DNA from: Streptomyces hokutonensis
GTDB taxonomy: Bacteria; Actinomycetota; Actinomycetes; Streptomycetales; Streptomycetaceae
NCBI RefSeq assembly: GCF_000376565.1
Contig: NZ_BARG01000036.1
Span: forward strand, 53,752 to 117,751
Reading direction: 5' to 3'
DNA length: 64,000 nt
Shown here in pieces: positions 24,963 to 34,041 of this stretch (its first letter is position 1; the number at the start of each line of letters is the position of its first letter). Below the pieces are notes generated by a model. That model worked only from the letters and a program-made list of their open reading frames with translations. It had not been told where the DNA came from and did no database searches. A program made the position numbers and the translations under genes.

Positions 24963-25943
24963 TCACTGGAACCCGGCGCGGAGTCGGGCTTCCGATCCCG
25001 GGTCCGTTCGCGGGTGGAGGTCCAGGGCCGCCAACGCGGCGCCGAGCAGCGGCGGTTGGGTGCACACCACCGGGCGGACGTCGGGGACGGCTGCCCTGAG
25101 CCGCTGTTCGACGTCGTCGAGGAGGGCCCGGTGGCCGGCCGCCAACACACTGCCGCCGAGCACCACTTCGGGCTCCGGGGCGGTGGCGAGCTGGAGGCGG
25201 CACAGGACGGTCAGGGCCATTCTCGCGATCTCCGCCGCAAGGCGTTCGACCAGTTCGGTCGCGATCTGGTCACCGTCGTCGCGGGCCGCGAAGACCGCCG
25301 GGCAGAGTTCGCTCAGGCGGAGTGCGGGGAGGTCGCCGCTGTGCAGGGCGGCGGTGACGTCGGCGACCGTGGCGAGACCGAAGTGGTCAACTACCAGCAC
25401 GTGCAGAGCGGTTCGCGGGCCCCGGCCGTCCTCCGCCCTGGCCGCGTGCCACAGCGCCGAGGTGCCCATGTCGATGCCGCCACCCCAGTCCCCGGAGATC
25501 CGGCCGAGCGCGGCGAAGCCGGTGGTGCGTCCGTCGGGGGCGACGCCGACGCAGTTGATGCCGGTGCCGCAGACCACGCCGACGCCCCAGGGTCGGCTGG
25601 CCCCGGCGCGCAGGACGGCGTAGGAGTCGTTGTCGACGCGCTGGGTGACGGCCCAGCGGCGGGCGCCGACGGCCTCGCGCAACGCCTTGACCTCGTGCGG
25701 CAGATCGGCGCCGGCGAGGAAGGCGGTGATGCCGTCCACCACGGTGTCGGCGCCGACCCCCGCCTCGGCCATGGCCTCGGCGCGCAACGCGGCCAGTACG
25801 TCCATGGCCGTGTCGAGGCCCACCGCCTGCGGGCGGAATCCGCCGCCCCGGGCGCGGCCCAGGATCGTACCGTCCGTGGTCAGTACGGCGATGTCGGTCT
25901 TGGAGTTGCCGCCGTCGACGGCCAGCATCAGATCCGAACTCAT
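24963..25943 (-). CDS. BadF/BadG-family N-acetylglucosamine kinase-like protein
   Basis: 326-aa ATPase of the acetate/sugar kinase fold: DGGNSKTDIAVL (phosphate 1), VVCGTGINCVGV (phosphate 2), GDWGGGIDMG and a C-terminal VVLGGSVLAAG (adenosine loop). This is the GlcNAc kinase branch of the BadF/BadG/BcrA family. It starts where the GH4 gene stops (TGATG overlap), and so is the last gene of a minus-strand operon: binding protein, two permeases, GH4, kinase. A kinase next to a phospho-glycosidase fits intracellular phosphorylation of imported amino- or beta-linked sugars. Confidence 0.88.
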   Translation of the reverse strand: MSSDLMLAVDGGNSKTDIAVLTTDGTILGRARGGGFRPQAVGLDTAMDVLAALRAEAMAEAGVGADTVVDGITAFLAGADLPHEVKALREAVGARRWAVTQRVDNDSYAVLRAGASRPWGVGVVCGTGINCVGVAPDGRTTGFAALGRISGDWGGGIDMGTSALWHAARAEDGRGPRTALHVLVVDHFGLATVADVTAALHSGDLPALRLSELCPAVFAARDDGDQIATELVERLAAEIARMALTVLCRLQLATAPEPEVVLGGSVLAAGHRALLDDVEQRLRAAVPDVRPVVCTQPPLLGAALAALDLHPRTDPGSEARLRAGFQ

Positions 25944-27190
25944 CACGCCCACCACAGGTGTTCGCGGTTGGCGGCGACTAGCTTGGCCGCCAACTCCTCG
26001 GCGACCGAGACCTGTCCGATGAGCGGGTGCGCGAGCAGCGCGGTCGCGACCCGGTCGGCTCCGCCGCGCAGGGCGGCTTCCAGGGCGAGTTCCTCGTACG
26101 CCGTCACATGGGCGATGAGTCCGGCGAACAGCGGCTCTACGGCGGTGACGGGCAAGGGAGTTGCGCCGTGCGCGCCGATGCGGGAGGGGACCTCGATGAC
26201 GGCGTCGTCGGGGAGGAAGGGCAGGGTGCCGTTGTTGCGGACGTTGGCGACGCGGACGTCGCCGGTGTCGGTGGTGAGGGCGTGGACCAGTTGGACGGCG
26301 GCCTCGGAGTAGTAGGCGCCGCCGCGCCTGTCGAGGAGTGCGGGCTTCTCGGTGAGGGCCGGGTCCGCGTACATCTTCAGCAAGTCGCCCTCCATCGACG
26401 CGACTTGCTCGGCGCGGGACGGCTCGGTGAGTTGTTCGCGGAGGACCTCGTCGTGGGCGTAGTAGTAGCGCAGGTAGTAGGAGGGGACGACGCCGAGGCG
26501 GCGGACCACGTCGAGGGGCATGCGCAGCCGGTCGGCGAGGGCCTGGCCGTGTTCGTCGAGGAGGCGCGGCAGGACGTCGACGCCGTCGAGCCGTACGCTC
26601 CGTTCCCAGGTCAGGTGGTTGAGACCGACGTGGTCCAGGGTGATCCGCTCGTGGTCGACGCCGAGCCAGTCGGCGAAGGTGCGCTGGAAGCCGATGGCGA
26701 CGTTGCACAGGCCGACCGCCTTGTGCCCGGCGTCGAGGAGGGCGCGGGTGACGATGCCGACCGGGTTGGTGAAGTCGACGATCCAGGCGTTCGGGGCGCG
26801 CCGGGCAACGCGTTCGGCGAGGTCGAGGACGACCGGTACGGTGCGCAGCGCCTTGGCCAACCCCCCTGCGCCTGTGGTCTCTTGACCGATGCAGCCGCAC
26901 TCGTGCGGGAGGGTCTCGTCGATGTGCCGGGCGGCCTGGCCGCCGATGCGGAGCTGGAAGAGGACGGCGTCGGTGCCGTCGATGCCGGCGTCCGGGTCGG
27001 CGGTGGTGGTGATCTTCGCGGGGCTGCCCTGGCGGGCCAGGATGCGGCGGGCGAACGGGGCGACGACGTCGAGGCGTTCGGGGTCGGGGTCGACGAGGGC
27101 GATCTCGGTGACGGGCAGTCCCAACCGGGCGAATCCGTCGACCAGTTCGGGGGTGTACGTGGATCCGCCGCCGACAACGGTGATCTTCAA
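25943..27190 (-). CDS. GH4 family 6-phospho-beta-glucosidase-like enzyme
   Basis: 415-aa NAD- and metal-dependent glycosidase. Rossmann start ITVVGGGSTYTPEL, LRIGG and GQETTGAGG for substrate phosphate, the metal Cys in GLCNVAIGFQ and metal His in VGLNHLTW are all present. GH4 enzymes work by oxidation at C3 and elimination, usually on 6-phosphorylated sugars; Streptomyces members next to ABC importers may act on other substrates. Start is a TTG overlapping the stop of the permease gene (TTGA); it is the only start that keeps the cofactor strand at the N-terminus. Confidence 0.88.
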   Translation of the reverse strand: MKITVVGGGSTYTPELVDGFARLGLPVTEIALVDPDPERLDVVAPFARRILARQGSPAKITTTADPDAGIDGTDAVLFQLRIGGQAARHIDETLPHECGCIGQETTGAGGLAKALRTVPVVLDLAERVARRAPNAWIVDFTNPVGIVTRALLDAGHKAVGLCNVAIGFQRTFADWLGVDHERITLDHVGLNHLTWERSVRLDGVDVLPRLLDEHGQALADRLRMPLDVVRRLGVVPSYYLRYYYAHDEVLREQLTEPSRAEQVASMEGDLLKMYADPALTEKPALLDRRGGAYYSEAAVQLVHALTTDTGDVRVANVRNNGTLPFLPDDAVIEVPSRIGAHGATPLPVTAVEPLFAGLIAHVTAYEELALEAALRGGADRVATALLAHPLIGQVSVAEELAAKLVAANREHLWWA

Positions 27191-28089
27191 CCTTTGACTC
27201 CTGTCAGTGTGACGCCCTCGATGAAGGCCTTTTGCGCGAAGAAGAAGACGATGATCACCGGCGCCATCGCGATGAGGGTCGCGGCCATGGTGAGGTTCCA
27301 CTGCACCGCGTGGGAGGTCTTGAAGGTGGCCAGGCCCAGGGCCAGGGTCCAGTGGGCGGGCGTCTCGCCGGTGTAGATGAGGGGCCCGTAGTAGTCGTTC
27401 CAGGCGTTGAAGAAGGAGAACAGGCCGACCGCGACGAGCGCGGGGCGCATCATCGGCAGCACCACCCGGGTGAGCACGCGCAGTTCGCCGCAGCCGTCGA
27501 TACGGGCCGCGTTGAGGTAGTCCTCGGGGACGGTGAGCAGGAACTGCCGCAGCAGGAACACCGAGAAGGCGTCGCCGAACAGGGAGGGGAGGACCAACGG
27601 CCAGATGGTGCCGGTGAGATGGAGCCCCGCCCACATCAAGTACATCGGAATGACCAGGACTTGGGGCGGCAGCATCATCATGGTGATGACGCAGAGGAAC
27701 GCGGTGTTGCGTCCCTTGAAGCGGAGCCGGGCCAGCGCGTAGGCGATGGGGACGCTGGAGAGCAGGGTGGCGGCGGTGGCGGCGACCGCGTAGAGCACGG
27801 TGTTGACCAGCCAGGTGCCGACGGGTGCGGTGGCGAAGACGGTGCGGTAGTTGGACCACTGCCAGTGGTGGGGCCAGAGGTTGGTGGTGAGGGACTGGCC
27901 GTCGGTCATGACGGACGTCAGGAAGATGAACACGATCGGGCCGATGAAGGCGCAGGCCAGGCCGACGGCGACGGCGTGTTCGGCGATCCAGACCAGCTTG
28001 CGCCGCCGGCTCGCCCGGCCGCGCGCGGCCTGGTGGGGTGATGCGGCGCGGGTCCGGCGGGCGGGGGCGGGTGCGTAGGTCGTCGTCAT
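27187..28089 (-). CDS. Sugar ABC transporter permease, MalG type
   Basis: 300-aa permease with an Arg-rich cytoplasmic start, six helices and the EAA loop DYLNAARIDGCGELRVLTRVVLPMM; ends in LTGVKG as MalG-like subunits do. Overlaps both the upstream permease and the downstream GH4 gene by four bases. No ATPase gene is in the operon, so the importer would borrow a shared one (MsiK in Streptomyces). Confidence 0.92.
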   Translation of the reverse strand: MTTTYAPAPARRTRAASPHQAARGRASRRRKLVWIAEHAVAVGLACAFIGPIVFIFLTSVMTDGQSLTTNLWPHHWQWSNYRTVFATAPVGTWLVNTVLYAVAATAATLLSSVPIAYALARLRFKGRNTAFLCVITMMMLPPQVLVIPMYLMWAGLHLTGTIWPLVLPSLFGDAFSVFLLRQFLLTVPEDYLNAARIDGCGELRVLTRVVLPMMRPALVAVGLFSFFNAWNDYYGPLIYTGETPAHWTLALGLATFKTSHAVQWNLTMAATLIAMAPVIIVFFFAQKAFIEGVTLTGVKG

Positions 28090-29036
28090 CGCGGCGGCTC
28101 CTCGATGTCGAAGCCGGAGGCGCGGCGGAGCAGGACGACGGTGAAGGCCATCGCCACCACGAAGAGCACCACGGCCAGCGCGCAGGCGTAGCCCGCGTGG
28201 AACTGGTTGAAGCCGGCGATGTAGAGCTGCTGCGGGAAGGTGAGCGTGGAGCCGTCCGGATAGCCGGGCGCGGGCTGGATGTTGCCGTTGGCGACCTGTG
28301 AGGCGACCGTCGCCTGGGTGAAGTACTGGAGTCCGGCGATCACCCCGGTGACGGTCGCGAACAGCACGACCGGTGAGATCGTCGGGAGGGTGACGTAGCG
28401 GAAGCGGTGCCAGGAGCCGGCGCCGTCCAGTTCGGCGGCCTCGTACAGTTCGGCCGGGACTTCCAGCAGGGCGGCCAGGAAGATGACCATCATGGTGCCG
28501 CTGCCCCACAGAGCGAGCAGTGTCAGGGCGGGTTTGGACCAGTCCGGCGAGTTGAACCACAGCGGTCCGTGGATGCCGAGCAGGCCCAGGATCCGGTTCA
28601 CCGGGCCGGAGTTGGGGTTGAACATGCAGACGAAGGCGACGGTCGCGGCGACCGGCGGGGCCAGCGCGGGCAGATAGAACAGGGTGCGGAACAGGCTCGC
28701 CCCGGCCTTGAGGCGGGCGGTGACCATGGCCACGCCGAGGGCGAAGAGCACCTGCGCCGGCACCATGACGGCCACCAGCCAGCCGGTGTTGCGGATCGCG
28801 TGCCAGATCAGCGGGTCGCCGTCCAGCAGATAGCGGTAGTTGCGCAGGCCGACGAAGCGGGCCGGGGAGATCATGTTGGAGTTGGTGAAGGACAGCCAGA
28901 CCGTCATCACCAGGGGGTAGATCAGGAAGACGGCGAAGCCGATCAGCCCGGGGGCGAGGAAGAGCAGGACGCGCAGTCGGTTGCGGCGCAGGCGGCCCCT
29001 CAACGGCGCCGGGGCGAGCTGGAGTTGGGTGGCCAT
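28086..29036 (-). CDS. Sugar ABC transporter permease, MalF type
   Basis: 316-aa permease with six helices (first LLFLAPGLIGFAVFLIYPLV) and EAA loop ELYEAAELDGAGSWHRFRYVTLP. An insertion between the last helices (QVANGNIQPAPGYPDGSTLTFP) is common in this subfamily. ATG chosen at 29036, six bases after the binding-protein stop. Confidence 0.92.
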   Translation of the reverse strand: MATQLQLAPAPLRGRLRRNRLRVLLFLAPGLIGFAVFLIYPLVMTVWLSFTNSNMISPARFVGLRNYRYLLDGDPLIWHAIRNTGWLVAVMVPAQVLFALGVAMVTARLKAGASLFRTLFYLPALAPPVAATVAFVCMFNPNSGPVNRILGLLGIHGPLWFNSPDWSKPALTLLALWGSGTMMVIFLAALLEVPAELYEAAELDGAGSWHRFRYVTLPTISPVVLFATVTGVIAGLQYFTQATVASQVANGNIQPAPGYPDGSTLTFPQQLYIAGFNQFHAGYACALAVVLFVVAMAFTVVLLRRASGFDIEEPPR

Positions 29037-29041
29037 GACGG

Positions 29042-30415
29042 TCACTGCCCCAGCTTGAGCGCGGCGTTGTTCTGCTTGTCGACGGCGGCGAGACCCGCCT
29101 TGAGGTCGGGTACGGAGCCGTTCTGCCACTTCTCCACGAAGTGACCGAAGTTGGTGAGATAGGCGCCGCCGTCGGCGCTCGCCGGTGTCGTGGTGGTGAG
29201 CGGGTTCTTGAACACCTGGAGGAACGGCGCGAAGTTCGGGTCCTTGGAGAGCCCCAGCGCGGGCGAGTCGAGCGCGGCCTTGGTGGTGGGGACGTTGCCG
29301 ATGGCGTCGGCGAGGGTGGTCAGCGCGTCGGTGTCGGTGGTGAGGAACTTGATCAACTTCCAGGCGGCGCCCGGGTGTTTGGCGCCGCGCGGCATGCCGA
29401 TGACGTTGCCGCCGACGTAACCGGCGCCGTACAGCTCGGACTTGCCGTCGGCGGCGGGCATCACCGCGGTGCCGTAGTCGATGTCGGCCTTGTCGTTCTT
29501 GATGAACGAGTTGCGCCACTCGCCGTCCACCATCATGGCCAGCTTGCCGGTCTCGAAGGCGTTCTGGGCGGAGAACTCGTCGCCCATGCCGGCCTTGAAG
29601 GTGACCAGCTTCTTCGCGCCGAACCAGTCGACCAAGCTCTTCTGCCAGGTCAGCGCCTGGGCGAAGGCGGGGTCGCCGCCGACGTTGGACTGGCCGTCGG
29701 CCGTGAGCCACTTGCCGCCCCAGCTGGGGACGAGGTGCTCGGTGAGCATCTCGTAGGCGCCCAAGTAGGGCATGAACCCGGCGGTCTTGATGGAGCCGTC
29801 CGCGTTGAAGGTGGTCAGCTTCTTGGTGTCCGCCGCCAGTTCGGACATGGTCTTGGGCGGGGAGGTTATCCCGGCCTTCGCGAACAGCTTCTTGTTGTAG
29901 TACAGGCCGAAGGTGTCGGCGAGCCAGGGCATCGTGCAGCGCTTGCCGCCGAACGCCGTGTAGGACTGGACGGCCTTCGGGATCTGGGACAGGTCGACGT
30001 GGTCGGCCTTGATGTCCGGGTTCAGGTCTTGGAACGCTCCACTGGAACACCAGCCGCCGACGTTCGCGGCGTTGAACGAGGACGCCACGTCGGGCGCGGT
30101 GCCGCCGCGGATGGCCTGGTTGACCTTGTCGTCGGTCTGGGCGGCGACGGCCTTGACCGTGATGTAGGGATAGTTCTTGTGGAACTTGGCGAGCACGGCG
30201 TTCACGGAGGCGATCTCGTGCGGGGAGCTGAGACCGTGCCAGAAGGTGATGGTGACGGGTGTGGTGTCGTCGGCGCCGGTGTCCGCCTTCGACGCGGTGC
30301 CGCCGGTGGTGCATGCTGCGGCCAGCAGGGCCGTGGCCGCGAGCAGCGACGCGGCGACGGTACGGCGGGGGCGGCGGGTGGTGCGGGTGACGGGTCCGCC
30401 ACGGGACTCGGACAT
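29042..30415 (-). CDS. Sugar ABC transporter substrate-binding lipoprotein
   Basis: 457-aa lipoprotein: twin-Arg-rich start (TRTTRRPRRT), hydrophobic core and lipobox LAAACTTGG, then an SBP1 fold with VTITFWHGLSSPHE, IRGGTAPDVASSFN, FGLYYNKKLFAKAGI and KLAMMVDGEW. The ATG at 30415 has GGAGGT upstream; an in-frame ATG nine codons earlier lacks one. First gene of the minus-strand sugar operon, divergent from its GntR regulator. Confidence 0.9.
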   Translation of the reverse strand: MSESRGGPVTRTTRRPRRTVAASLLAATALLAAACTTGGTASKADTGADDTTPVTITFWHGLSSPHEIASVNAVLAKFHKNYPYITVKAVAAQTDDKVNQAIRGGTAPDVASSFNAANVGGWCSSGAFQDLNPDIKADHVDLSQIPKAVQSYTAFGGKRCTMPWLADTFGLYYNKKLFAKAGITSPPKTMSELAADTKKLTTFNADGSIKTAGFMPYLGAYEMLTEHLVPSWGGKWLTADGQSNVGGDPAFAQALTWQKSLVDWFGAKKLVTFKAGMGDEFSAQNAFETGKLAMMVDGEWRNSFIKNDKADIDYGTAVMPAADGKSELYGAGYVGGNVIGMPRGAKHPGAAWKLIKFLTTDTDALTTLADAIGNVPTTKAALDSPALGLSKDPNFAPFLQVFKNPLTTTTPASADGGAYLTNFGHFVEKWQNGSVPDLKAGLAAVDKQNNAALKLGQ

Positions 30416-30435
30416 GGGACCTCCGGCGAATTTGC

Positions 30436-30535
30436 TTACCACTTATTGACCAGTGGGCACATGTTGGGGCACTATTTGGGGACTGTCAAGCAAGCATTTC
30501 GGAAGCAACCCGCAGGAAAGATGAACCACTGGTAA
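30436..30535. promoter_or_regulatory. Paired GntR operator candidates between importer and regulator
   Basis: The 135-bp spacer carries CACTGGTCA on the minus strand (30447-30455), within CCACT-TATTGACC-AGTGG (30439-30456), and CACTGGTAA on the plus strand (30527-30535) beside the regulator's ribosome site. The facing copies are about eight turns apart. The same half occurs before the 8794 importer, so the regulator here and its paralog at 7683 may share sites. Confidence 0.5.
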
Positions 30536-30550
30536 GGAAAGTTGGTAGGA

Positions 30551-31381
30551 ATGGTCAGCGGTGAGAGCCGTTGGGAGAAGCGCGAACGCATCCGCACCCA
30601 CCTCCTGGATTTGATCGAGGAGACCGGCACCGGACGCCCCCTCCCGGGCGAACGACAGCTGTGCGAGGAACTCGGGGTCTCCCGCCCCACGTTGCGCGCG
30701 GTCGTCGACGACTTCGTCCGTGACGGTCTGCTGGTGCGGGAGCACGGACGCGGTGTGTTCGTCGCCCGGGCCAAGGTCGCCCAGCACCTCGGCGGCGGCT
30801 CCCCCGGGCAGCCGCAGACACTGGGCGTCGGCGGGGTGGACGGCACCTGGGCCAGCCGCACCCTGGACTTCAAGACCGTCGCGGCGGGGCCCCGGATCGG
30901 CCGCCGGCTGGGTATCGCGCCCAGCGAGCAGATCCTGCGGATCCTCCGGCTGCGGACCGTGGACGGCGACCCGATGTGTGTGGAGACGCTGCATGTGCCG
31001 CACGCGCTGGTGCCCGGTCTGACCGCCCGCGACCTGGAGACCGACTCCTTCTACCGGCTGCTCGGCCGCCGCTACCAGATCCTGCTGGCCGACGCCACGC
31101 AGAGCATCGAGCCGACCGTGGTCGACGAGTGGGAGGCCGAGCTCCTCGGCGTGTCCGTGCACACCCCCGCCCTGCTGTTCGAGCGGGCGGCCAGGGACGC
31201 CGAGGGCCGGGTGGTCGAGTTCACCCGCTCCGTCTACCGGGGTGACCGCTACCGCATCTTCACCAGGCTCTCGCTGGCCGGCCGTCCCGACGGCGGACGC
31301 GTCGTCGACGGCTCCTGGTCGGCCGCCACCACGGTCCCCGGCGCCGACACCCTGGCCTTCGACCCCTACTGGAGCAACTGA
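30551..31381 (+). CDS. GntR/HutC-family regulator of sugar uptake (paralog)
   Basis: 276-aa winged-helix/UTRA repressor, paralog of the protein at 7683: PGERQLCEELGVSRPTLRAV in the DNA-binding part and ETLHVPHALVP, QSIEPTVVDEWEAELLG, EFTRSVYRGDRYRIFTR in the effector part. ATG at 30551 with AAGGAAA ten bases upstream; a TTG three codons earlier is possible. Divergent from the importer operon and followed by a chitinase gene 97 bases downstream, which it may also control. Confidence 0.9.
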   Translation: MVSGESRWEKRERIRTHLLDLIEETGTGRPLPGERQLCEELGVSRPTLRAVVDDFVRDGLLVREHGRGVFVARAKVAQHLGGGSPGQPQTLGVGGVDGTWASRTLDFKTVAAGPRIGRRLGIAPSEQILRILRLRTVDGDPMCVETLHVPHALVPGLTARDLETDSFYRLLGRRYQILLADATQSIEPTVVDEWEAELLGVSVHTPALLFERAARDAEGRVVEFTRSVYRGDRYRIFTRLSLAGRPDGGRVVDGSWSAATTVPGADTLAFDPYWSN

Positions 31382-31478
31382 CCGCTCCCGTCCCCCAGTT
31401 CACCGCGCCGGTCCCCCGGCCGACGCGGCGATCCCGCACGCCCCTCCGCACGTGAATCCCTACCAGAAAGGACCGCTC

Positions 31479-32552
31479 ATGCTCCGTCACGCACTCACCG
31501 TGACCGGCGTCGTGGCCTCCACGGTCACCACGCTGCTCGCCTGTACGGCCTCGGTCCCGGCCGGCGCCAGCCCCTCCGCCACCTCGGGCGTCCAGCTCCA
31601 GACCTGGCTGTACCCCGGCTCGACGGGCGACTCCACATGCACCGCCAAGAACGAGTACGCGGACAACAGGGTGAAGAACGGCGCCCTCAACCCCGAGTAC
31701 TGGTCGGTCGGCAGCAACGGCGCGGTCACCCTGGAGACCACCGCCAACGGCACCTGCAACACCTACAGCGCGGCCAACGTCGCCGACCTCAAGGCCCACT
31801 CCGCCTACCAGTACCCCACGCTCTCCGGCATGACCACCGCCGACGTCCGCGCCCTGGTCAGCACCAACGCCAAGCGCACGGCGGCCGTCTCCAAGGTCAC
31901 CTCCCTCGTCAGCGACGCCGGGCTCAGCGGCGTCGACGTCGACCTGGAGGACTACTGGTCCTGGAGCACCGCCGACTTCGCCAACTACAAGACGTTCCTG
32001 GGGCAGTTGGCGACCGCCCTGCACGCCAAGGGCAAGCGCCTCCAGGTCGACGCTCCGGCGATGACGGAGGACGCCGCGTTCTACGACTACGCGGCGGTGG
32101 CCGCCACCGGCGTGGACGACGTGGTGATCATGGCGTACGACGAGGAGTTCGACACCGCCGCCGGCGCCCGCTGCCTGCCCATCAGCCCCTACGACTGGCT
32201 GAAGAAGGTCACCAAGTACGCGCAGAGCAAGATCCCCGACCCCAACCGCCTGATCATCGGTGTCCCCTCCTACGGCTACAGCGCCCCCGACCCCTGCGAC
32301 CTCAACTCCGTGACGGGCAACATCCAGTTCAGCGACATGAAGAAGAGCCCCGGCTTCTCCAGCGACCCGGCCACGATTGAGAGCCGCCGGGACGCGTCTT
32401 CGGGCGAGATCCGCTGGACCTCCGGCGGTGTCCTCTACGACTACGTCGACAGCGTCGCCATGGACCGCAAGTTGGCTGTCCTCAAGGGCCTCGGCGTCAC
32501 CAAGGTGTCGGTGTGGTCGCTGGGCGGCGGGAACCCCTGGTTCTCCAACTGA
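31479..32552 (+). CDS. Secreted GH18 chitinase-like hydrolase
   Basis: 357-aa secreted single-domain enzyme. Signal peptide to about residue 30 (VPAGASPS), then a GH18 barrel with the catalytic motif SGVDVDLEDYW carrying the general acid Glu, MAYDEEFDT for strand 6 and VSVWSLGGGNPW at the end. No carbohydrate-binding module. ATG follows AGAAAGGA. Placed behind a GlcNAc-type GntR regulator, it would supply chito-oligomers, though GH18 also includes spore-wall and endo-GlcNAcase enzymes. Confidence 0.87.
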   Translation: MLRHALTVTGVVASTVTTLLACTASVPAGASPSATSGVQLQTWLYPGSTGDSTCTAKNEYADNRVKNGALNPEYWSVGSNGAVTLETTANGTCNTYSAANVADLKAHSAYQYPTLSGMTTADVRALVSTNAKRTAAVSKVTSLVSDAGLSGVDVDLEDYWSWSTADFANYKTFLGQLATALHAKGKRLQVDAPAMTEDAAFYDYAAVAATGVDDVVIMAYDEEFDTAAGARCLPISPYDWLKKVTKYAQSKIPDPNRLIIGVPSYGYSAPDPCDLNSVTGNIQFSDMKKSPGFSSDPATIESRRDASSGEIRWTSGGVLYDYVDSVAMDRKLAVLKGLGVTKVSVWSLGGGNPWFSN

Positions 32553-32563
32553 CCCGAGCGAGC

Positions 32564-32585
32564 GGGGCGCTCCCGGGAGCGCCCC
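32564..32585. terminator. Bidirectional hairpin terminator
   Basis: GGGGCGCTCCC directly followed by its complement, a perfect 22-bp palindrome between the convergent chitinase and amidohydrolase genes (12 bases from one stop, 10 from the other). Works for both strands. Confidence 0.8.
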
Positions 32586-32594
32586 GAACTCCCC

Positions 32595-33986
32595 TCAGGC
32601 GACCGGGGTGTTGAGGACGTGGTCGCGGGAGGCGTTGACCTCGGCACGCAGGGCGGTCAGGTCCACGTCCAAGACCTGCCCGTCCCACTTGCGCGGCTGC
32701 CCGTCGACGAAAACGGCGCTGATGTTCCGGGCGTCGGAGCCCAACACCAGGGTGCCGATGGGGTCGTTGAGGGGCATGTTGTTGAGGTCCTCGGCCCTGA
32801 CCACCAGCAGGTCGGCCTTCTTGCCGACGGTCAGCGAGCCGGTGACGTCGCCGAGCCCGTTGGTCCGGGCGCCCTGGAGGGTGGCGAAGTCGAGGACGTC
32901 GCGCGTGGTGATCCGGGAGAGCTCGCCACCGGTGCCGTAGGCGGCGTTGACCGCGCGCATCCGCTGGATGGCGAGCAGGGCCCGCATCTGGGTGAACAGG
33001 TCGCTGGCGAGGGCGACTTCGACGTCGATGCTCAGGCCGGGGCGGATGCCGACGGCGAGCGCCTCGTCCACGGCGGGGATCGCCGTCTCCAGTCCGATCT
33101 GCGCGTCGGAGGTGGGCGCCAGTGCGACCGTGGTGCCCGACTCCCCCATCGCCTTCCAGGCTTCGGCGGTCAGACCCGTGGCGTGGATCAGGGTGACATC
33201 GGGGCCGAGGATGCCGTGCTCGGCCCAGGACAGCACGGCCCGTGAGGACGCCTCGCCGAAGACCGCGTCGACGCTCACTCCGATGCCCAAGTCTGCTGCG
33301 GTGCGAGCTAGTTCGGGGCCGTAGGCGAGGGCGGGTCCGGCGATCTCGTCGGTGGCCAGGGTCGCCAGGCGGAGGGTGAGCAGCTGGTCGTCGCTGCTGA
33401 AGTACCGGTCCTTGAGGCGGGTCAGGTCGGCGGGCCACTGGCGGTCCCAGTTCCCGAAGTGCGGGCCCATGGAGGCGTGGACGCCGCGGATACCGGTGTC
33501 GCGGAGGGCCTCGATCGCCGCCTCGGAGTGTTCGCGGGTACGGGAGTTGTGCGAGAAGTCGAGCATCGTGGTGATGCCGCTGTCGAGTGCGGTGAGCGCC
33601 GCGAGTCTGGTGCCGATGTACATGTCCTCGGGCCGGTAGACGGTGGCGTACCCCGCGAGGGTGGTCATCACATAGCCGCCGAGGTCGTCGACGTCGGGCA
33701 TGATCCGGCGCAACTGGGCTTCCCAGGCGTGCCGGTGGGTGTCGACGAAGCCGGGGGCCAGGATGGTGCCGGAGGCGTCGACGACCACCGCTCCGTCCGC
33801 GCTGAGGCCCGGTCCGATCGCGGCGATGGTGTCGCCCTCGACGAGCACGTCGCCCTGGAGCGTGCCCAGTTCGGGGTCCATCGTGACGACGGTCGCGCCG
33901 GTGAAGAGGATGCGGCGGGCGGGGTCGGCGGACTGGCGGCGGAGCCGGGCGAGGACAGCGGCGCCGGTGGTGTCGTGGGTGTTCAT
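32595..33986 (-). CDS. Amidohydrolase (TrzA/deaminase-like)
   Basis: 463-aa metal-dependent hydrolase of the ATZ/TRZ-SAH deaminase branch. N-terminal beta-sandwich ILFTGATVVTMDPELGTLQG, metal ligands His84 and His86 in GFVDTHRHAWE, further ligand candidates His in SMGPHFGNW and IHATGL, and the closing GSLTVGKKADLLVV. Such enzymes deaminate or hydrolyse purine, pyrimidine or triazine-like rings. It is the last gene of a five-gene minus-strand operon with an antiporter, an Atu4866 protein, an exporter and another amidohydrolase. Substrate unknown. Closely similar N-terminus to the inactive fusion at 24188. Confidence 0.88.
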   Translation of the reverse strand: MNTHDTTGAAVLARLRRQSADPARRILFTGATVVTMDPELGTLQGDVLVEGDTIAAIGPGLSADGAVVVDASGTILAPGFVDTHRHAWEAQLRRIMPDVDDLGGYVMTTLAGYATVYRPEDMYIGTRLAALTALDSGITTMLDFSHNSRTREHSEAAIEALRDTGIRGVHASMGPHFGNWDRQWPADLTRLKDRYFSSDDQLLTLRLATLATDEIAGPALAYGPELARTAADLGIGVSVDAVFGEASSRAVLSWAEHGILGPDVTLIHATGLTAEAWKAMGESGTTVALAPTSDAQIGLETAIPAVDEALAVGIRPGLSIDVEVALASDLFTQMRALLAIQRMRAVNAAYGTGGELSRITTRDVLDFATLQGARTNGLGDVTGSLTVGKKADLLVVRAEDLNNMPLNDPIGTLVLGSDARNISAVFVDGQPRKWDGQVLDVDLTALRAEVNASRDHVLNTPVA

Positions 33987-34041
33987 GAAGGTCCCCTTTC
34001 AAGAGGGTTGGGACGGTGGCGAGTTGACCCGGAGAGGTGGT

